Shown here: positions 10,003 to 21,272 of the stretch, piece by piece
Layout of the letters: each line of letters begins with the position of its first letter
Position numbering within the stretch: position 1 is the stretch's first letter
Origin: Cryptomeria japonica
Taxonomy: Eukaryota; Streptophyta; Pinopsida; Cupressales; Cupressaceae
Length of the DNA stretch: 64,000 bases
Assembly (NCBI RefSeq): GCF_030272615.1
Contig: NC_081407.1
Span: 439,793,213-439,857,212, forward strand
Reading direction: 5' to 3'
Program-made: the position numbers and the translations under genes
Notes under the pieces: model-generated
The model's input: the letters and a program-made list of their open reading frames with translations, nothing else
Database searches by the model: none
Told to the model about the DNA's origin: nothing

Positions 10003-12869
10003 ATGTCTATTGAAACAAGGTTCCAAGCACCAATGATGCAACAAAGTTTGACATATCAACCGACAATGCAATCGAATTTTAATCCAAGGCAATCACAATT
10101 ATATCGAACCCAACAACAAGGCAATATTGATCAAACTCTTTATGATGAAACAAGTCTCCAAATACAAAAACTAGAGGAGAAACTAGCTCAAGAAGAGGAG
10201 ATATTGGAACAAAGAGTGAAAAACATTGAGAAGAATAGATCACAAATGTCCAAAATGTTTCAAAAATTTCCAGGTCAGAATCTAAAGATCGAGCCAATTG
10301 ATGTAAGATCTCTTCTTGAACGATCAGACATACCAGCTCTCCTCTCACAAATAGAGATGATGAAACAATTTCAAGAAAAGAGACAACATCAATTTCAACA
10401 TTATGTGCCTCCACAACAAGAACAAGAAGGTGTTTACTATCAATCACATTTTCAACCAATACAACCAATGGTTCAACCATTTGTCCAACATATACAACCA
10501 ATACAACCAATGGTCCAATTTCAACAATATGTCCAACCAACTATACAATGTCAACAAATAGTCCAACCAATGGTGGAATATCAACAAGTTCAAGTTCAAT
10601 CAACATATCAATGTCAACAACCCCAACCAAACATTCAAAAACCAAGGTTGCAACACACACCAACCCAAGTTTCAAACATATTAAAACAATTGAACCAAGT
10701 CCAATATCAAAACATGACATCAGATCAGAACCAACTTCTTGCCAAACAAGTTCAAATTCCAGATACAACTATGTCAAAACCTCGAAAGAAAGGTGGCTTT
10801 ATTGCAATGCTCTTAAGGAAATTACCAAGTGAGTTCTTTGAGGAAGATCAAAATAATACAATTATGTCTAGCAATGCCTCATCCCCCCGCAAACAAATTG
10901 ACTCTCCAGTGGCATCTATCCCTACACCTCTAGAAGTTTCACAAGAATCTTCCATATTGTCCTCATCAAACAATACACCCAAGGATGAAATTATCCAAGG
11001 GCTATCCATAATTGATAATCCAATTCATGATGCACATCATTGTCATGTTTCAGAAATACAAGACCCAATGCTACCATGCACTTTATTGCCATTACCTATT
11101 TTAGAGGACCCCATTCAAAGTCCCTCTTCCTCATGTTCAAGCATTGATTCCTTGCCAGAATCCATCACAAATGTTCAAAGTGCATTTCCTTCATGCCAAA
11201 ACATTGATTCCTTGCCAGAATCCCCCATGCATATCCAAAGTCCAACCTCATGTCAAGCGGATAATTTAGAGCATGAAGAAACGTGTCTTGTAACAAATCA
11301 AGATCAAGATCCTGAAACCTTATCATCCCATCCAATTGTTGACCAAGATCCCATGTTCCCAGACACTCATGATGAGTCCCCTATTCTTGTCCATCCTATC
11401 TGAAGTCCTATTGACACTCCATTCCCTAAGAAAGATCAAGATATCCCAGTCCATCCAATCCCAAATGATCCCCTTCCATTTCAAGAACATAATATCCTTT
11501 CAAATCCCATTGACATTCCACTTCCTAAGAAAGATCAAGATATCCCTTCCATCTTTTCCGATGATTCCATTAAAAGTCAAGAGCAAAGCACCTTTAAAGA
11601 GATTCCAATGATCTTCCTCCTTGTCAAGATCAAATTATTCCTTTAAATCCTCCACAAGATCCTTTTGTTCCTCCATCTCCTTGTCTTAATGCTCCACATA
11701 CACTCCAAGATTGTATTTCTTGTGATGATCCCATTATTTCTCCCATTCCATCTCTTGAAGAGTTTGTCATTGAACCATGTCCACTACACAATCCTAGTCC
11801 CCCTCATGATCCTAATCCCCCTCATGATTCTAATGTGTCATTGCAAGATGTTCATGAACCCTCGACATGCATAATGGGTTCTTCCACTTTGGTGCAATCC
11901 GATCCACTCCAAGATCTCATTATTTCTCTCATATCATATCCACCTCATAATGGACTCGCGTCTTCTTCCCAAAGAAAAGAGTATCCTACAAGTTAAGATA
12001 TTCATAAAGGCAAAGGAGTAGACCTTCATAAGCAAGCATCCCTTCATGTTAAAGAAGATCTTAAGGGTCATGTCTACACAACTTACTCTCAAGACGTTGG
12101 TATCCCTCCATCCAAATCAAAACATACACCTTCACCATCATATTTTCCATCCATCTTAGGTCCTTATATTCCTTCATCCTCTATGCAAGGTCAGAAAAGG
12201 CACACATCCTTGAGTAAATTTCATCAATCCAAAAGAACTCCATTTCATTCATATCCATCCATGCATTCCTTTCCCCCTCCAAGCAATTTGGATGCCAAGC
12301 ATAAAAGTTATAAGTCTAGCAATCCACATGTATTCAGGGATCAACATGTCCAATATAATCGACATGTCAAAACAAAGAACAATATGATCTATAAAGAAAA
12401 AGAAATATCCAAAAGGCCACAAAGGCCCACTGAGAAAAATCAAGCAAAGTCAAAATATATATGGATTCCTAAATCCCTTGTGCAAGCAATGCACTCCAAG
12501 GAACCACAAAAGCATGAAAAATCAAAAACCATGTGGATCCCCAAGAAGCTCCTTGAAGCACAAAAAGAACAACCCAGATTGGCATCTAAAATTGTTGTTC
12601 CTCCATCCAAACCTTCCAAGTCTATTTCTCCACCACCTTCTTCATCCATTTTGGGCCCTTATGTCCCAAAATCCCAAGCTATTCCTCCATCCAAATCTCA
12701 CAATCTGAGATCCATTTTTCCTCCATCAATCCACCACCCCTCAAGGTGTGTACCAATGTCGATCTTGCCTTCATTTCCACCTGCTGAAGCCCAATTCTTC
12801 CAATACCCTATCCATTATCCAATGCATATTTTCCATCCTTCGATCCCTTTGATCCCATCCCTTGCATAA
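10003..12869 (+). pseudogene. LARD-A ORF copy 1: Gln/Pro/Ser-rich gag-like protein, broken
   Basis: I take ATG at 10003, MSIETRFQAP; the open frame runs upstream only from a TTG. Residues ~48-88 form a charged helical segment (SLQIQKLEEKLAQEEEILEQ). Residues ~130-240 are Gln/Pro-rich with repeats such as QPIQPMVQ. KKGGFIAMLLRKLPSEFFEE follows, then a long acidic Pro/Ser-rich part. TGA at 11401-11403 and a frameshift near 11600 break it. The C-terminal part resumes at 12183-12869 with SKYIWIPKSLVQAMHSKEPQ and HYPMHIFHPSIPLIPS. There is no zinc knuckle, protease, polymerase or integrase motif. A gag-like role is inferred only from position; I do not recognise the family. Confidence 0.7.
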
Positions 12870-13920
12870 ATCCTTGCCTTAGTTTCATCTCTTTTTCCAT
12901 GTCCTTATCCTACCAACGTCTTTGAGCATACTTTTAAAGGTCATGATCCATTTTTTTCAAAGCTACTATCCAAAAAAAAGACGCTTGAGTCCTTCTTCCA
13001 TCCACTATCATGTGTCCATCTTCTATTGAAAAAGTCAAAAATTAAAAATTGAAAAAAAGTGAAAAAAAAAAAGACAAAAGAAAGAAAAAAAGTAAAGCAA
13101 AAATAATTCGTCCATTGGTTGAAACCTGGCAAATAGGCGCCTTGGGCAAGTACCGTGATGAAAACCTGGCAAACAGGCATCATGCGTAATCTATGAACTT
13201 CTTGCACACCACACTTGGGGGCAGGTTTCCTCCTTCATATCCTATTGCCCTTCATTATCCTATTACCCTTCATTATCCTATCATACCATGTCATTACCCT
13301 TCATATCCTATTGTCCCTCATGTCCATTTCCATTTCCACCTTTGATCTTGACAAGGCTGAGGATCTTCATGAGCATCATGCATCTTGTTTGTAGTTTTTA
13401 GTCCATCATAGCTTTTGGTATTTATCCATTTGCTTATTGCAATCTTTCATCCATATTCCCTGTCTTATTGCAACTTTCTGCCACTATCCCGTATCCTATC
13501 CTGACCTTCAGTCCATGTCCCTTATCCATTCTTGGTCTTACTTATCCTATCCATATCTTATCACTATCCATACACTCATTTTCATTCCTTGATCTTGATC
13601 TGACATAAGGACGCAAAATTTAAACATGTAGTTTCAAAAACCTCTTGACATGTCCCTCATGCCATGTCACTACTTTACATTGTCATATCCAGTCTCTTGT
13701 CCCATCATGCAATAGCCCTTGGAAATTACATCCGTATTGTCTCCATAATAAAAGGCCTTTGTCTTCCCTCTATCCACCAACATTTCAGAAAGCCTATTTA
13801 TTCACCTGTCATATTCCTTGCCTTGCTAGACAATGGGGGCAAAAATCATAAAAATTCCAAAATGTCCTGAAAACATCTCATAAAAATTGAAAAATGTCCT
13901 AAAAAAAAAAAATTCCAAGG
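12870..13920 (+). other. Noncoding tail of LARD-A unit 1
   Basis: No credible ORF. It contains an A-rich tract (13040-13110) and a conserved block with two near-identical hairpin words: CCTGGCAAATAGG at 13125-13137 and CCTGGCAAACAGG at 13165-13177. The stretch ends in AATGTCCTGAAAA-type repeats (13857-13915). The same order occurs after ORF copy 2 and in LARD-B. Confidence 0.65.
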
Positions 13921-14057
13921 TTGTGTCTTTAGCTTTGCGTTTCAACAGTTTGTCCAAATCTTGAAAAACAACAAAAAAGATTAAGTTTCATTGTCATCCT
14001 TTTAGGTTTCATTTATCAATCCCATTAGTTGCATTGCATAGTGACATTTTTGTTGAA

Positions 14058-16844
14058 ATGAGGTCTCAACCTTCTTACGAAGCCATATCATCACAATTGA
14101 GCAATCAATCATGTCGATCCAATCTCTACATGTCTCAGAACTTGGATCAAACTTTTTATGATGAAACAAGTCTCCACATACAAAAACTAGAGGAGAAACT
14201 AGCTCAAGAAAAGGATATTTTGGAACAAAAAGTGAAAAACATTGAGAAGAATAGATCACAAATGTCCAAAATGTTTCAAAAATTTCCAGGTTGAAATCCA
14301 AAGATTGAGCCAATTGATGTAAGATCTCTTATTGAACGATCAGACATACCAGCTCTCCTCTCACAAATAGAGATGATGAAACAATTTCAACAAAAGAGAC
14401 AACAACATTATGTGCCTCCACAACAAGAACAACAAGGTGTTTACTATCAATCAGATTTTCAACCATCACAACCAATTGTTCAACATTTCCAATGGACACA
14501 ACCAATGGTCCAACATATACAACCAATACAACCTATGGTCCAATTTCAACAATATGTCCAACCAACTATACAATGTCAACAAATGGTTCAACCAATGGTG
14601 GAATATCAACAAGTTCAATTAACATATCAATGTCAACAACCACAACCAAACATTCAAAAACAAAACTTTCAACATGCACCAAGCCAAATTTTGAACATGT
14701 CAAACCAATTTGATCAACATCTAGTTCGAAATAAAAACATGACATCAAACCAACTCCTTTTCAAACAAGTTCAAATTCCAAATACAACTATGTCAAAACC
14801 TCAAAAGAAAGGTGGCTTTATTGCAATGATCTTAAGGAAATTACCAAGTGAGTTCTTTGAGGAAGATCAAGATAATACACTTATGTCTAGCAATGCCTCA
14901 TCTCCCTGCAAACAAATTGACTCTCCAGTGGCATCTATCCCTACACCTTTAGAAGTTTCCCAAGAACCTTCCATATTGTCCTCATCAAACAATACACCCA
15001 AGGATGAAATTATCCAAGGGCTATCCATAATTGATTGCCAAGATAATCCAATTCATGATGCACATCCTTGTCATGTTTCAGAAATACAAGACCCAATGCA
15101 ACCATGCACTTTATTGCCATTACCTATTTTAGAGGACCCCATTCGAAGTCCCTCTTCCTCATGTTAAAGCATTGATTCCTTGTCAGAATCCCCCATGCAT
15201 ATCCAAAGTCCAACCCCATGTCAAGAGGATAATTTAGAGCATGAAGAAATGTGTCTTAAAAAAAATCAAGATCAAGATCCCAAAACCTTATCGTCCCATC
15301 CAATTGTTGACCAGGACTCCATGTTCCTAGACACTAATGATGATTCCCCTATTCTTGTCCATCCTATCCAAAGTCCTATTGACACTCCATTCCTTGAGAA
15401 AGATCAAGATATCCCAGTCCATCCAATCCCAAATTATCCCATTCCATTTCATGAAAAAAATGTCCTTTCAAATCCCATTGGCATTCCACTTCCTCAGAAA
15501 GATCAAGATATCCTTTCCATCCTTTACGATGATCCCATTAAAAGTCAAGAGCAAAGCACCTTTAAAGAGGATTCTAATGATATTCCTCCTTGTCAAGATC
15601 AAATTATTCCTTTAAATCCTCCACAAGATCTTTTTGTTCCTCCATCTCCTTGTCTTAATGCTCCATATACACTCCAAGATCTCATTTCTTTTGATGATCC
15701 CATTATTTCTCCCATTCCATCTCTTGAAGAGCCTGTCATTGATCCATGTCCACCACACAATCCTAGTCCCCCTCATGATCCTAATCCCCCTCATGATTCT
15801 AAAGTGTCAATGCAAGATGTTCATGAACCCTCGACATGCACAATGGGTTCTTCCACTTTGGTGCAATCCGATCCACTTCAAGATCTCATTATTTCTCTCA
15901 TATCATATCCACCTCATAATGGACTCACGTTTTCTTCCCAAAGAAAAGAGTATCCTACATGTCAAGATATTCATAAAGGCAAAGGAGTAGACCTTCATGA
16001 GAAAGAACCCCTCCATATCAAAGAAGATCTTAAGGGTCATGTCTACACAACTCACTCTCAAGATGTTGGTATCCCTCCATCAAAATCAAAACATACACCT
16101 TCCCCATCATACTTTCCATCCATCTTAGGTCCTTATATCCCTTCATCCTCTATGCAAGGTCAGAAAAGGCACACATCCTTGAGTAAATTTCATCAATCCA
16201 AAAGAGGTCCATTTCATTCATATCCATCCATGCATTCCTTTCCCCCTCCAAGCAATTTGGATGCCAAGTATAAAAGTCATAAGTCTAGCAGTCCACATGT
16301 ATTCAAGGATCAACATGTCCAATATACTCAACATGTCAAAACAAAGAACAATATGATCTATAAAGAAAAAAATATATCCAAAAGGCTACAAAGGCCCACT
16401 GAGCAAAATAAAGCAAAGTCAAAATATATATGGGTTCCTAAATCCCTTGTGTTGGAAATGCACTCCAAGGAACCACAAAAGCATGAAAAATCAAAAACCA
16501 TGTGGATCCCTAAGTGGATCCTTGAAACACAAAAGCCTAAAGAAACATCCAACTTGGCATCCAAAGTTGCTATTCCTCCATCCAACCCTCTCAAATTTGT
16601 TCCTCCACCACCTCCTTCTTCCATTTTGGGTCCTTATGTCCACAAATCCCTAGCTATTCCTTCATCAAAATCTCAATATCCAAAATACATCTTTCCTCCA
16701 TCAGTCCATTACCCCTCAAGGTGTGAGCCAATGTTGATCTTGCCTTCATTTCCATCCACTAAAGCCCAATTCTTCCAATACCCTATCCATTATCCAATGC
16801 ATATTTTTCATCCTTCGATCCCTTTAATCCAATCCTTTGCATAA
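14058..16844 (+). pseudogene. LARD-A ORF copy 2: second tandem gag-like ORF
   Basis: This is a second copy of the same protein, in one frame from 14058 to 16844 with stops at 14292-14294 and 15165-15167. The start corresponding to copy 1 has decayed (ATG to ATT), so the first in-frame ATG is 14058. About 50 N-terminal residues differ from copy 1. The charged helix (HIQKLEEKLAQEKDILEQK), Gln-rich repeats, KKGGFIAMILRKLPSEFFEE, the acidic Pro/Ser region and the C-terminal SKYIWVPKSLVLEMHSKEPQ all align. The 554-codon 3' segment (15180-16844) is still open. Two copies inside one element suggest duplication or recombination between related elements. Confidence 0.72.
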
Positions 16845-17829
16845 ATCCTTGCCTTAATTTCATCTCTTTTTCCATGTCCTTATCCTACCAACATCTTTGA
16901 GCATACTTTTAAAGGTCATGGTCCATTTTTTTCAAGGCTACTATCCAAACAAAAAGACACTTGAGTCCTTCTTCCATCCCCTATCATGTGTCCATCTTCT
17001 ATTGAAAAAGTCAAAATACAAAATAAAAAAAAAGTGAAAAATTGAAAAAAAAAAAAGAAAAAAGAAAAAAGTAAAGCAAAAAATAATTCATCCACTGGTG
17101 AAAACCTGGCAAACAGGTGCCTTGGGCAAGTACCGTGATGAAAATCTGGCAAACATGCATCATGTGTAATCTATGAACTTCTTGCATATCATACTTGGGG
17201 ATAGGTTTTATCCTATCATATCCTTTTGTCCTTCATTGTTCCATTATCCTATCAAACCCCTGTCATTACCCTCCATTATCCTATTGTCCCTCATGTCCAT
17301 TTCCTCTTTCCACCTTTGATCTTGACAAGGCTGAGGATCTTCATGAGCATCGTGCATCTTGTTTGCAGCTTTTAGTCTATCATAGCTTTTGGTCATTTAT
17401 CCATTTGCTTATTACAACTTTTCATCCATATTCCTTGTCTTATTGCAACTTTCTGCCACTATCCCTTAGCCTACCCCAACTTTCAATCCATGTCCCTTAT
17501 CCCTTCTTGGTCTTTCTTATCCTATCCATATCTTATCACTATCCATACGCTCTTTCTATCCCTTGATCTTGATCTAACATAAAGACGCAAAATTTAAACA
17601 TGGTTTCAAAAACCTCTTGACATGTCCATCATGCCATGTCACTACTTTACATTGTCATATCCAGTCTCTTGTCCCATCATGCAATAGCACTTGAAAATTA
17701 CATCTGTATTGTCTCCATGATAAAAGGCCTTTGTCTTCCCTCTATCCACCATCATTTCAGCAAGCCTATTTATTCACCTGTCATATTCCTTGCCTTGCTA
17801 GACACTGGGGGCAAAATCCCTAAAAATCA

Positions 17830-18035
17830 AATAAAAATGTCCTGAAAAAAATCCATAAAAATTGAAAAATGTCCTGAAATAATCAAAAAAATTGAAAAAT
17901 ATCCTGAAATAATCAAAAAATCAAATAAATGTCCTGAAATAATCAAAAAAATCACATAACATCCTGAAAAAATCCCTAAAAATCAAATAATGTCCTGAAA
18001 AAAATCCCTATAAAGTCAAATAAAGTCCTGAAAAA
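17830..18035 (+). repeat. Short tandem array with ATGTCCTGAAA
   Basis: Repeated units of about 28-38 bp, each with a variant of TGTCCTGAAATAATCAAAAA or TCCTGAAAAAATCCC. The LARD-B counterpart at 41780-42010 reads TTTTTTCAGGAC on the plus strand. Unit length and number differ between copies. Confidence 0.75.
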
Positions 18036-18320
18036 CGAACAATTTTTTTTTCAAAACATCAAAATCCAAAAACAATTCCTTTGGCATTTTTCATTTTGTC
18101 AATAAATGGTACCCTCTATGCATAGACAGATCGTTGAGCATACATCCAACGAAAATCGATCAAACCTTTATGTAGACAACAAACAGATAACATGTTACAA
18201 CACTACACTTTACTAGAATCATGCGTTAACAGATGAATTTTTCAATCAAACCAGACATTCAAACTGATCAAAATTGTCATATCAATCAATCAACATCAAT
18301 ATCATTTGTCCTTTTCATTA

Positions 18321-18418
18321 TTATCATGGGTCTTATACAGGGTGTGGTATACTCGAAACCAGACTGTGTCCTGTCTTAGACGGGGTACCGCATTCCCTGA
18401 AACCAGACAGCATGATCA
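18321..18418 (+). other. Conserved noncoding block in LARD 3' region (copy A)
   Basis: Almost the same sequence as LARD-B 41450-41546 (minus strand), unlike the diverged flanks. It has two direct GAAACCAGAC words. A 7-bp stem, TGTGGTA (18343-18349) with TACCGCA (18386-18392), pairs as perfect Watson-Crick in LARD-B and with one G-U pair here. It may be a structured RNA signal (inference). Confidence 0.55.
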
Positions 18419-19124
18419 TTCTTGCTTTCCACATTTGACAATGATGATTAGACCGTTTGTTTGACTTGGTCGAATTTGTGCGTCTTATCTTTTCACTGAT
18501 TTATCTTTGATTTTGATCATGTTCCTATGTTGCTCAAGGATGTCAATGAGTGATTTAGAGTGACCGGGATGGTTCATGGTCCCTTTCTTTTTTTGTGGTG
18601 TTTGTTGTTTGTGGAATGTTTGTCACAAACTGGGGCAACTATATCATTGGGTGTCTGTGATAAGTACATTCGCTTTGTGAATGCCGCACATACCTCGACC
18701 CTTGATGTATGCACCCTAGGATGCTTCACTCATTCCTTATGTGCGATGTGTCTGTCTTTTGCAAAAGGGGTTGCGTTCTAGCTCTAGCCTTCAATGCCAT
18801 GATGCTCTGCATCCTCTTTTCCACATTAAATAAAGGTTCTCACCTACTTCTGTGCATTGGTGAAAGCAAGTTTTCCTTCATCTCTAACTGTCCTCTATCT
18901 AATTTCTTCTTACTAACATTTCTTCCGTCAGTCTTGGTAGTCCATTTGATCCGTTCGAACCTATCGTCTTCTGTCATTCTTATCGATCACTTGGCCTCTT
19001 TTCTAATTTTTTCCGGCCAATTCCTCGAGGGGGCATACATATGTCATTGTTATTGTCTGGGGCATTTTCATTATTGTTCTTTGAAACAATGCTTAGAATC
19101 GCATTGTCTCAAAGAGGGGCAAAA

Positions 19125-20453
19125 TGTAGACATCTAAAAATGGTCAACGCTTATGGAGTCATACTTTAACATTTGTGCATTGCCTTATTTTAGGGTTCTT
19201 GCGTCGCATTAACATTTCTTCTATGTTGCACACTTGGTCTTTATCATTTGTGAGCATCGAGTCCTTCTTCTACATTCTTCATTTTTATCGCTTTTGAATT
19301 AGGTCTTGTCGATAACAATCTTCAGTCATGATTTTGGTCGATCCTTGTCCTTGTCAAACTCGTCATTTTGCTATCGATTCGTCATCGATCCTTGTCCTTG
19401 TCAATCTCATCATTTTGTGATCGATTCGTCATCGATCCTTGTCCTTGTCAATCTCATCATTTTGCGATCGATTCATCATCGATCCTTGTCCTTGCCAATT
19501 TTGTCATTTTACGATCGATTCGTCATCGATCCTTGTCCTCTTCAATCATGTCAATTGGCACTTATCAATTTGATCTCCTTGTCAATCTTGGTCAATTTGT
19601 CATTGATTTTTGTCACCCAATCTCAATCATTTATCAACACTGGTCCTTTGTCAGTCAGGATCATGATCAAATCGACCCTACATCAATTATCTTTTGTCAA
19701 GACCTAATTGTCGTCCTTGCATTTCTAATTCATCTTCTAGGGTTTTATGATTTATTCATTTAATCTTGTTTGTCATTTTCCCTCTAGGTTAAATAATTTA
19801 TTTATTTATCCTAAGTCTTCTTGTCACAATGAAATATTTACTTAATTGGCTAATTAATTCCCTCTCTTTTTGTGAATTAATTAATGAATGAAAAATTATT
19901 AATTAATTCACCTAATTTTCTAATTTCTTCTAATTTCTATTTCTATTTTCAAATTTTTGTCATAACATCTTGCATAGCAATTTGTCATAATTTGTCATAA
20001 ATTGTCATAATTTGTCATAACACCTTGCATAGCAATTTGTCATATACTTGTCATAATTTTGCTATTCTTGTTTTGAATTTCCTTTCAAATCTCTTCATGC
20101 TAATCTTGTCTTCTCTCCAATTTGTCTATAAATTGGATGAGTTTCATCAATGGAATCAATCACGCTTCTAGTATCCTTACACTATCATCTCATCTTGTCA
20201 ATCTTGCTTTCATACTATGCTTGTGCACTTGTAGGTGAGATCTATAAACACACTAATTTGAAGGAGAAAGAAGTACAATGGAGAATTCTGGAGGAGACAT
20301 TCACATTTGTAATGGTTTGTGTTTGGTTTGAATGTCTTATTTTCAATATCTCTATTGAATGTTTATAGGATTTCTTATCACTGCAATCTAGTTTTTTTGA
20401 TTGAGCTAGTCTAATTTCTATTTGCTTTGATTAATTCCAAATTCCTATCTACA
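19125..20453 (+). repeat. LARD-A 3' LTR
   Basis: Starts TGTAGACATC right after the polypurine tract and ends CCTATCTACA, 1329 bp. A TATAAAT box lies at 20127-20133. It carries about four copies of a 47-bp unit with GATTCGTCATCGATCCTTGT at about 19325-19535, which are not expanded in the other family LTRs. The following bases, GTGAT, would be the target duplication, but the matching left end is not visible. Confidence 0.85.
19325..19535 (+). repeat. 47-bp tandem units in the LTR
   Basis: About four head-to-tail units of the form GATCGATTCGTCATCGATCC followed by TTGTCCTTGTCAATCTCATC and ATTTTGC. They lie in the U3 part of the LTR, ahead of the TATA box. Confidence 0.8.
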
Positions 20454-20900
20454 GTGATAATAGTAGAACACACCATACCTTCCCTCGAGGGTGAAGTATT
20501 TCATTATAATTTTGCAAACCTGATCCCATGGGTAGGGTAAACATTCCCTATTGAAACCTCCACACATTTTGGCTGGCTCCTCACCCTTTTTAAAGAAGCA
20601 GTTCATGTTGTTTTCATCCACAACCCTGTTGGTTTTCTTCCATTTCCTGCCTTCAGTAGAGAGACCCATAGTCTGGGCGATAACTTCCTCACTGATTTCA
20701 AATGAAATGTCCTCCATGACCACCCTCTTGTCCTTCCAACTGTTGACAAATTGCATGGAGAGGTTTTCATCAAATCCGTTCATGGCTTCTATGAACGGGA
20801 TGATTCCTCCTTCTTTAGCATACATCCAGATGCATGGGTTGTTGTAAAAAAGTCATCTATAATGTGCGGTTCCACCCAGACTAAATCCCCTCCCATGATA
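20454..20900 (-). pseudogene. Fragment of an unrecognised protein ORF, trapped between elements
   Basis: The minus strand gives 126 open codons (20825-20445) with MYAKEGGIIPFIEAMNGFDE, SMQFVNSWKDKRVV and ISEEVIAQTMGLSTEGRKWK. Upstream, another frame reads GGDLVWVEPHIIDDFF. Restoring one T in the run near 20855 would join the two frames. The ORF runs into the LARD LTR at 20453 and meets copia LTR sequence at 20901, so both ends are lost. I do not recognise the domain with confidence; it resembles uncharacterised retroelement-associated plant proteins in style only. Confidence 0.45.
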
Positions 20901-21215
20901 GCATGTGCAGAACCCCATTCGTATACACATACTATCTGTAGTAGTATCATCTGATTATGGGTAAGGTTTCCCATCGTGGTTTTCCCCTTATAGGGTTTCC
21001 ACATACAAATCTCTATGTTATGTGTTGTGGATGTTGTTTCTCTTTCTGTTATATGCATTGAGTTTCATCGGTATTGATATTAACTATTAAACTATTAACC
21101 GACATTAAGTTTGGTTCACTGGTATTAAGTATCAAGTTTGATTAAGTTATATTTGGGTTAAAATTAATTGACAACTAATTTACCCCCCCCTCTCAGTTGC
21201 CTTCGGGTCCTAACA
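20901..21215 (+). repeat. Copia-1 5' LTR remnant (3'-terminal 315 bp)
   Basis: Begins abruptly with GCATGTGCAGAACCCC and ends GTCCTAACA just before the primer binding site. It aligns to the terminal part of the 3' LTR, which is now split between 35168-35192 and 52109-52400. I count about 28 differences by hand (~9%). The left ~750 bp of the LTR is missing. Confidence 0.8.
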
Positions 21216-21217
21216 AT

Positions 21218-21229
21218 TGGTATTAGAGC
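21218..21229 (+). promoter_or_regulatory. Copia-1 primer binding site
   Basis: TGGTATTAGAGC, one base off the standard plant initiator-Met tRNA site TGGTATCAGAGC, two bases after the LTR end. Confidence 0.85.
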
Positions 21230-21272
21230 TAAGTCCTCTTTTTGCAGAAGTTTAACAACTTGAGGAGATTCT

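Larger units (their letters stand above)
16845..19124 (+). other. LARD-A 3' noncoding region and polypurine tract
   Basis: No credible ORF. In order it holds an A-rich tract, the CCTGGCAAACAGG word (17105-17117; the second word is decayed), CT-rich sequence, an ATGTCCTGAAATAATC tandem array (17830-18035), a strongly conserved ~97-bp block (18321-18418), and the polypurine tract AGAGGGGCAAAA ending at 19124. LARD-B repeats the same order at 40850-42937 on the minus strand. Confidence 0.7.

Noticed and set aside
10079-10768. Minus-strand frames rich in Val/Leu
   Set aside because: They are antisense shadows of the Gln-rich LARD ORF (CAA read as TTG).
19306-19763. 131-133 codon frames in the LARD LTR
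   Set aside because: They arise from the 47-bp tandem repeat read in two frames and are not conserved in the other LTRs.
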